Assembly: GCA_003561145.1 (NCBI GenBank)
Contig: PWXL01000198.1
Location: 1-5,684 of the forward strand
DNA from: Candidatus Atribacteria bacterium
Lineage (GTDB): Bacteria; Atribacterota; Atribacteria; Atribacterales; Atribacteraceae
Reading direction: 5' to 3'
Length of the DNA stretch: 5,684 nucleotides
In this document: positions 4,312 to 5,684 of the stretch, piece by piece
Position numbering within the stretch: position 1 is the first letter of the stretch
How the letters are laid out: each line of letters starts with the position of its first letter
Position numbers and translations under genes: made by a program
The notes under the pieces: model-generated
Databases searched by the model: none
Seen by the model: only the letters and a program-made list of their open reading frames with translations
What the model was told of the DNA's origin: nothing

Positions 4312-5684
4312 ATGACCAATGTCTTATTGAACATGAACAAGATCTCGAAAAGTTTTCCCGGGGTGCGGGCCCTGGACAACGTAAGTATCGATCTCAAATC
4401 CGGCGAGGTGCTTGGTCTTTTGGGAGAAAACGGGGCGGGCAAGTCCACCTTGATTAAAATTTTATCCGGAGATTTCTACATGGATGCAGGTGAAATCCTG
4501 ATCGACGGTGCAAAAGTCGCTTTCCGTTCTCCCCATGATTCCCAGATGCAGGGGATTCGGGTCATCTATCAGGAACTGATCAGCATGGACACCCTGACCG
4601 TCGCTGAAAATATCTTTGCCGGTATGCTGCCCCGCAAATCAGCAGGATTGGTCGACTGGGGAGAAATGAACCGGCGATCCCGGGAAGTACTCTCCCGGCT
4701 GAAGGTGGACATCAACCCGAAGAAACTGGTGGGAGACCTGTCCATTCACCAGAAACAGATTGTGGAAATCGCAAAGGCGATCAACAAGCAGGCTAAAATC
4801 CTGGTGATGGACGAGCCTACCGCGGCCCTGGGCCAGAACGATATCCGTTCCCTGTTCGAAGTGATCAGGAACCTGCGGGAACAGGGAGTCGGTATTATCT
4901 ACATTTCGCACCGGCTGGAGGAGGTTTTCCAGATTACCGACCGGGTAACGGTGCTGCGGGACGGGAAGAAAGTGGGTACGGTCAACACGGGGGAAACCGA
5001 CAAAAACGCCCTGATTTCCATGATGGTGGGCCGTGAACTGGAATCCTTTTTTGCCGACAAGGAAGTATCTATCGGCGAAACCATGCTAGAAGTTAAAAAC
5101 CTGACTATCAAGGACATCGTGGACGATATCAGCTTCGACCTGAAAAAAGGGGAAATCCTGGGACTGTTCGGGCTGCTGGGTTCAGGTCGCTTGAATATCG
5201 CCCGGGCGTTGTATGGACTGGAATCGGTGGACGGTGGAGAATTCATTGTACAGGGAAAGCGGGTCACCATCCAATCTCCTCGCCAGGCCGTGCAATCCAC
5301 CATCGGCTTTTTACCAATCGACCGGAAAAAGGAAGGCCTGGCCCTGTCTCTTAATGTTCTCCACAATATCACCATGGCCAACATCGAACAGTTGGGGAAG
5401 GGATTTTTCATCAGCCGGCAGACCGAGCAGGAGAAAGCTCACAGGTGGGTCAAGGACGTGAACATCAAGACCCCCTCCATACACACCGAAGTCAACAACC
5501 TGTCTGGGGGCAATCAGCAAAAAGTGGTCCTGTCCAAATTGCTTGAGACCGGTTCACGGGTATTTATCATGATCGAGCCGACCCGGGGGATAGACGTCGG
5601 GGCCAAGTCCGAGATCTACACCCTGATGGAGAGGCTCTGCGAAAAGGGGGCAGGGATCATCATGATTTCATCCGAGCTGCCGGA
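4312..5684 (+). CDS. Sugar-type ABC importer ATPase, tandem nucleotide-binding domains (3' truncated by window)
   Basis: At least 457 residues of an RbsA/MglA/XylG-class protein usually about 500 long; the frame is open to the right edge, so roughly the last 40 residues are missing. It powers import of the solute bound by the protein encoded upstream, at the cytoplasmic face of the membrane. Domain 1 has Walker A G-E-N-G-A-G-K-S-T at 38-46, Q-loop Gln87, a divergent signature L-S-I-H-Q at 143-147, Walker B with D167-E168 and switch His200. Domain 2 starts near 260 and has a degenerate Walker A with Arg293 for lysine, the P-I-D-R-K-K-E-G-L segment, signature L-S-G-G-N-Q-Q at 397-403, and F-I-M-I-E-P-T-R-G-I-D with Ile421 where the Walker B aspartate is expected. 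The start at 4312 gives the usual N-terminus (L-L-N-M-N-K-I-S-K-S-F-P-G-V). Its likely RBS is GAGG at 4303-4306, 5 bases upstream; AAGGAG at 4290-4295 is too distant. The substrate is unknown. Confidence 0.95.
   Translation, partial: MTNVLLNMNKISKSFPGVRALDNVSIDLKSGEVLGLLGENGAGKSTLIKILSGDFYMDAGEILIDGAKVAFRSPHDSQMQGIRVIYQELISMDTLTVAENIFAGMLPRKSAGLVDWGEMNRRSREVLSRLKVDINPKKLVGDLSIHQKQIVEIAKAINKQAKILVMDEPTAALGQNDIRSLFEVIRNLREQGVGIIYISHRLEEVFQITDRVTVLRDGKKVGTVNTGETDKNALISMMVGRELESFFADKEVSIGETMLEVKNLTIKDIVDDISFDLKKGEILGLFGLLGSGRLNIARALYGLESVDGGEFIVQGKRVTIQSPRQAVQSTIGFLPIDRKKEGLALSLNVLHNITMANIEQLGKGFFISRQTEQEKAHRWVKDVNIKTPSIHTEVNNLSGGNQQKVVLSKLLETGSRVFIMIEPTRGIDVGAKSEIYTLMERLCEKGAGIIMISSELP

Noticed and set aside
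3288..4448. 386-codon open frame on the minus strand
   Set aside because: It runs antisense across the binding-protein gene, the terminator and the start of the ATPase, and the overlapping plus-strand proteins are clear family members. It is a shadow of high-GC codon use.
1..5684. CRISPR array, tRNA or rRNA genes, insertion sequence
   Set aside because: No regularly spaced long direct repeats, no tRNA cloverleaf or rRNA-like text, and no transposase-like frame were found. The only repeats are the short palindromes and heptads listed.

Overview
The window holds five genes or gene fragments, all on the + strand. In order they are: a possible fragment of an upstream gene; two divergent members of the uroporphyrinogen decarboxylase-like (URO-D superfamily, MtaA/CmuA-type) fold; a periplasmic sugar-type solute-binding protein; and the first ~457 codons of a tandem-domain ABC ATPase of the RbsA/MglA class, which runs off the right edge. 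The binding protein has a classical Sec signal peptide without a lipobox cysteine, which points to a diderm bacterium. Moderate-to-high GC, RBSs of GGAGG type and intergenic palindromes of the 'GGATTCCGGC...GCCGGAATGAC' kind suggest Desulfobacterota (deltaproteobacteria). That placement is an impression from style, not proven by the sequence.

Layout. Bases 1-275 hold the tail of an open frame ending at 47-49, a near-consensus sigma70-like promoter at 6-34 and an AT-rich leader with a short palindrome. URO-D-like protein 1 is at 276-1406. The 1407-1672 gap carries palindromic repeat elements. URO-D-like protein 2 is at 1673-2752. The 394-base gap 2753-3146 carries a related repeat element in opposite orientation, a perfect 10-bp hairpin, a sigma54-like site and a heptad-repeat inverted structure just before the next RBS. 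The solute-binding protein is at 3147-4193, followed by a textbook intrinsic terminator at 4216-4250. The ABC ATPase starts at 4312; the permease gene(s) would be expected beyond the window.

How the genes may work together. The last two genes are clearly the start of a class-2 carbohydrate-type ABC importer (binding protein - double ATPase - [permease]). The two URO-D-like proteins are not HemE. They lack its N-terminal arginine motifs and instead carry an H-x-C-G motif typical of zinc-dependent methyltransferases of the MtaA/CmuA type. Both replace the expected third zinc-ligand cysteine with a histidine at exactly the same distance (HxC-x82-H). A reasonable but unproven reading is a module that imports a small, perhaps methylated, sugar-like or aromatic-like substrate and acts on it through methyl transfer. 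No corrinoid protein or activase is visible in the window, so the methyltransferase role rests on family resemblance only.
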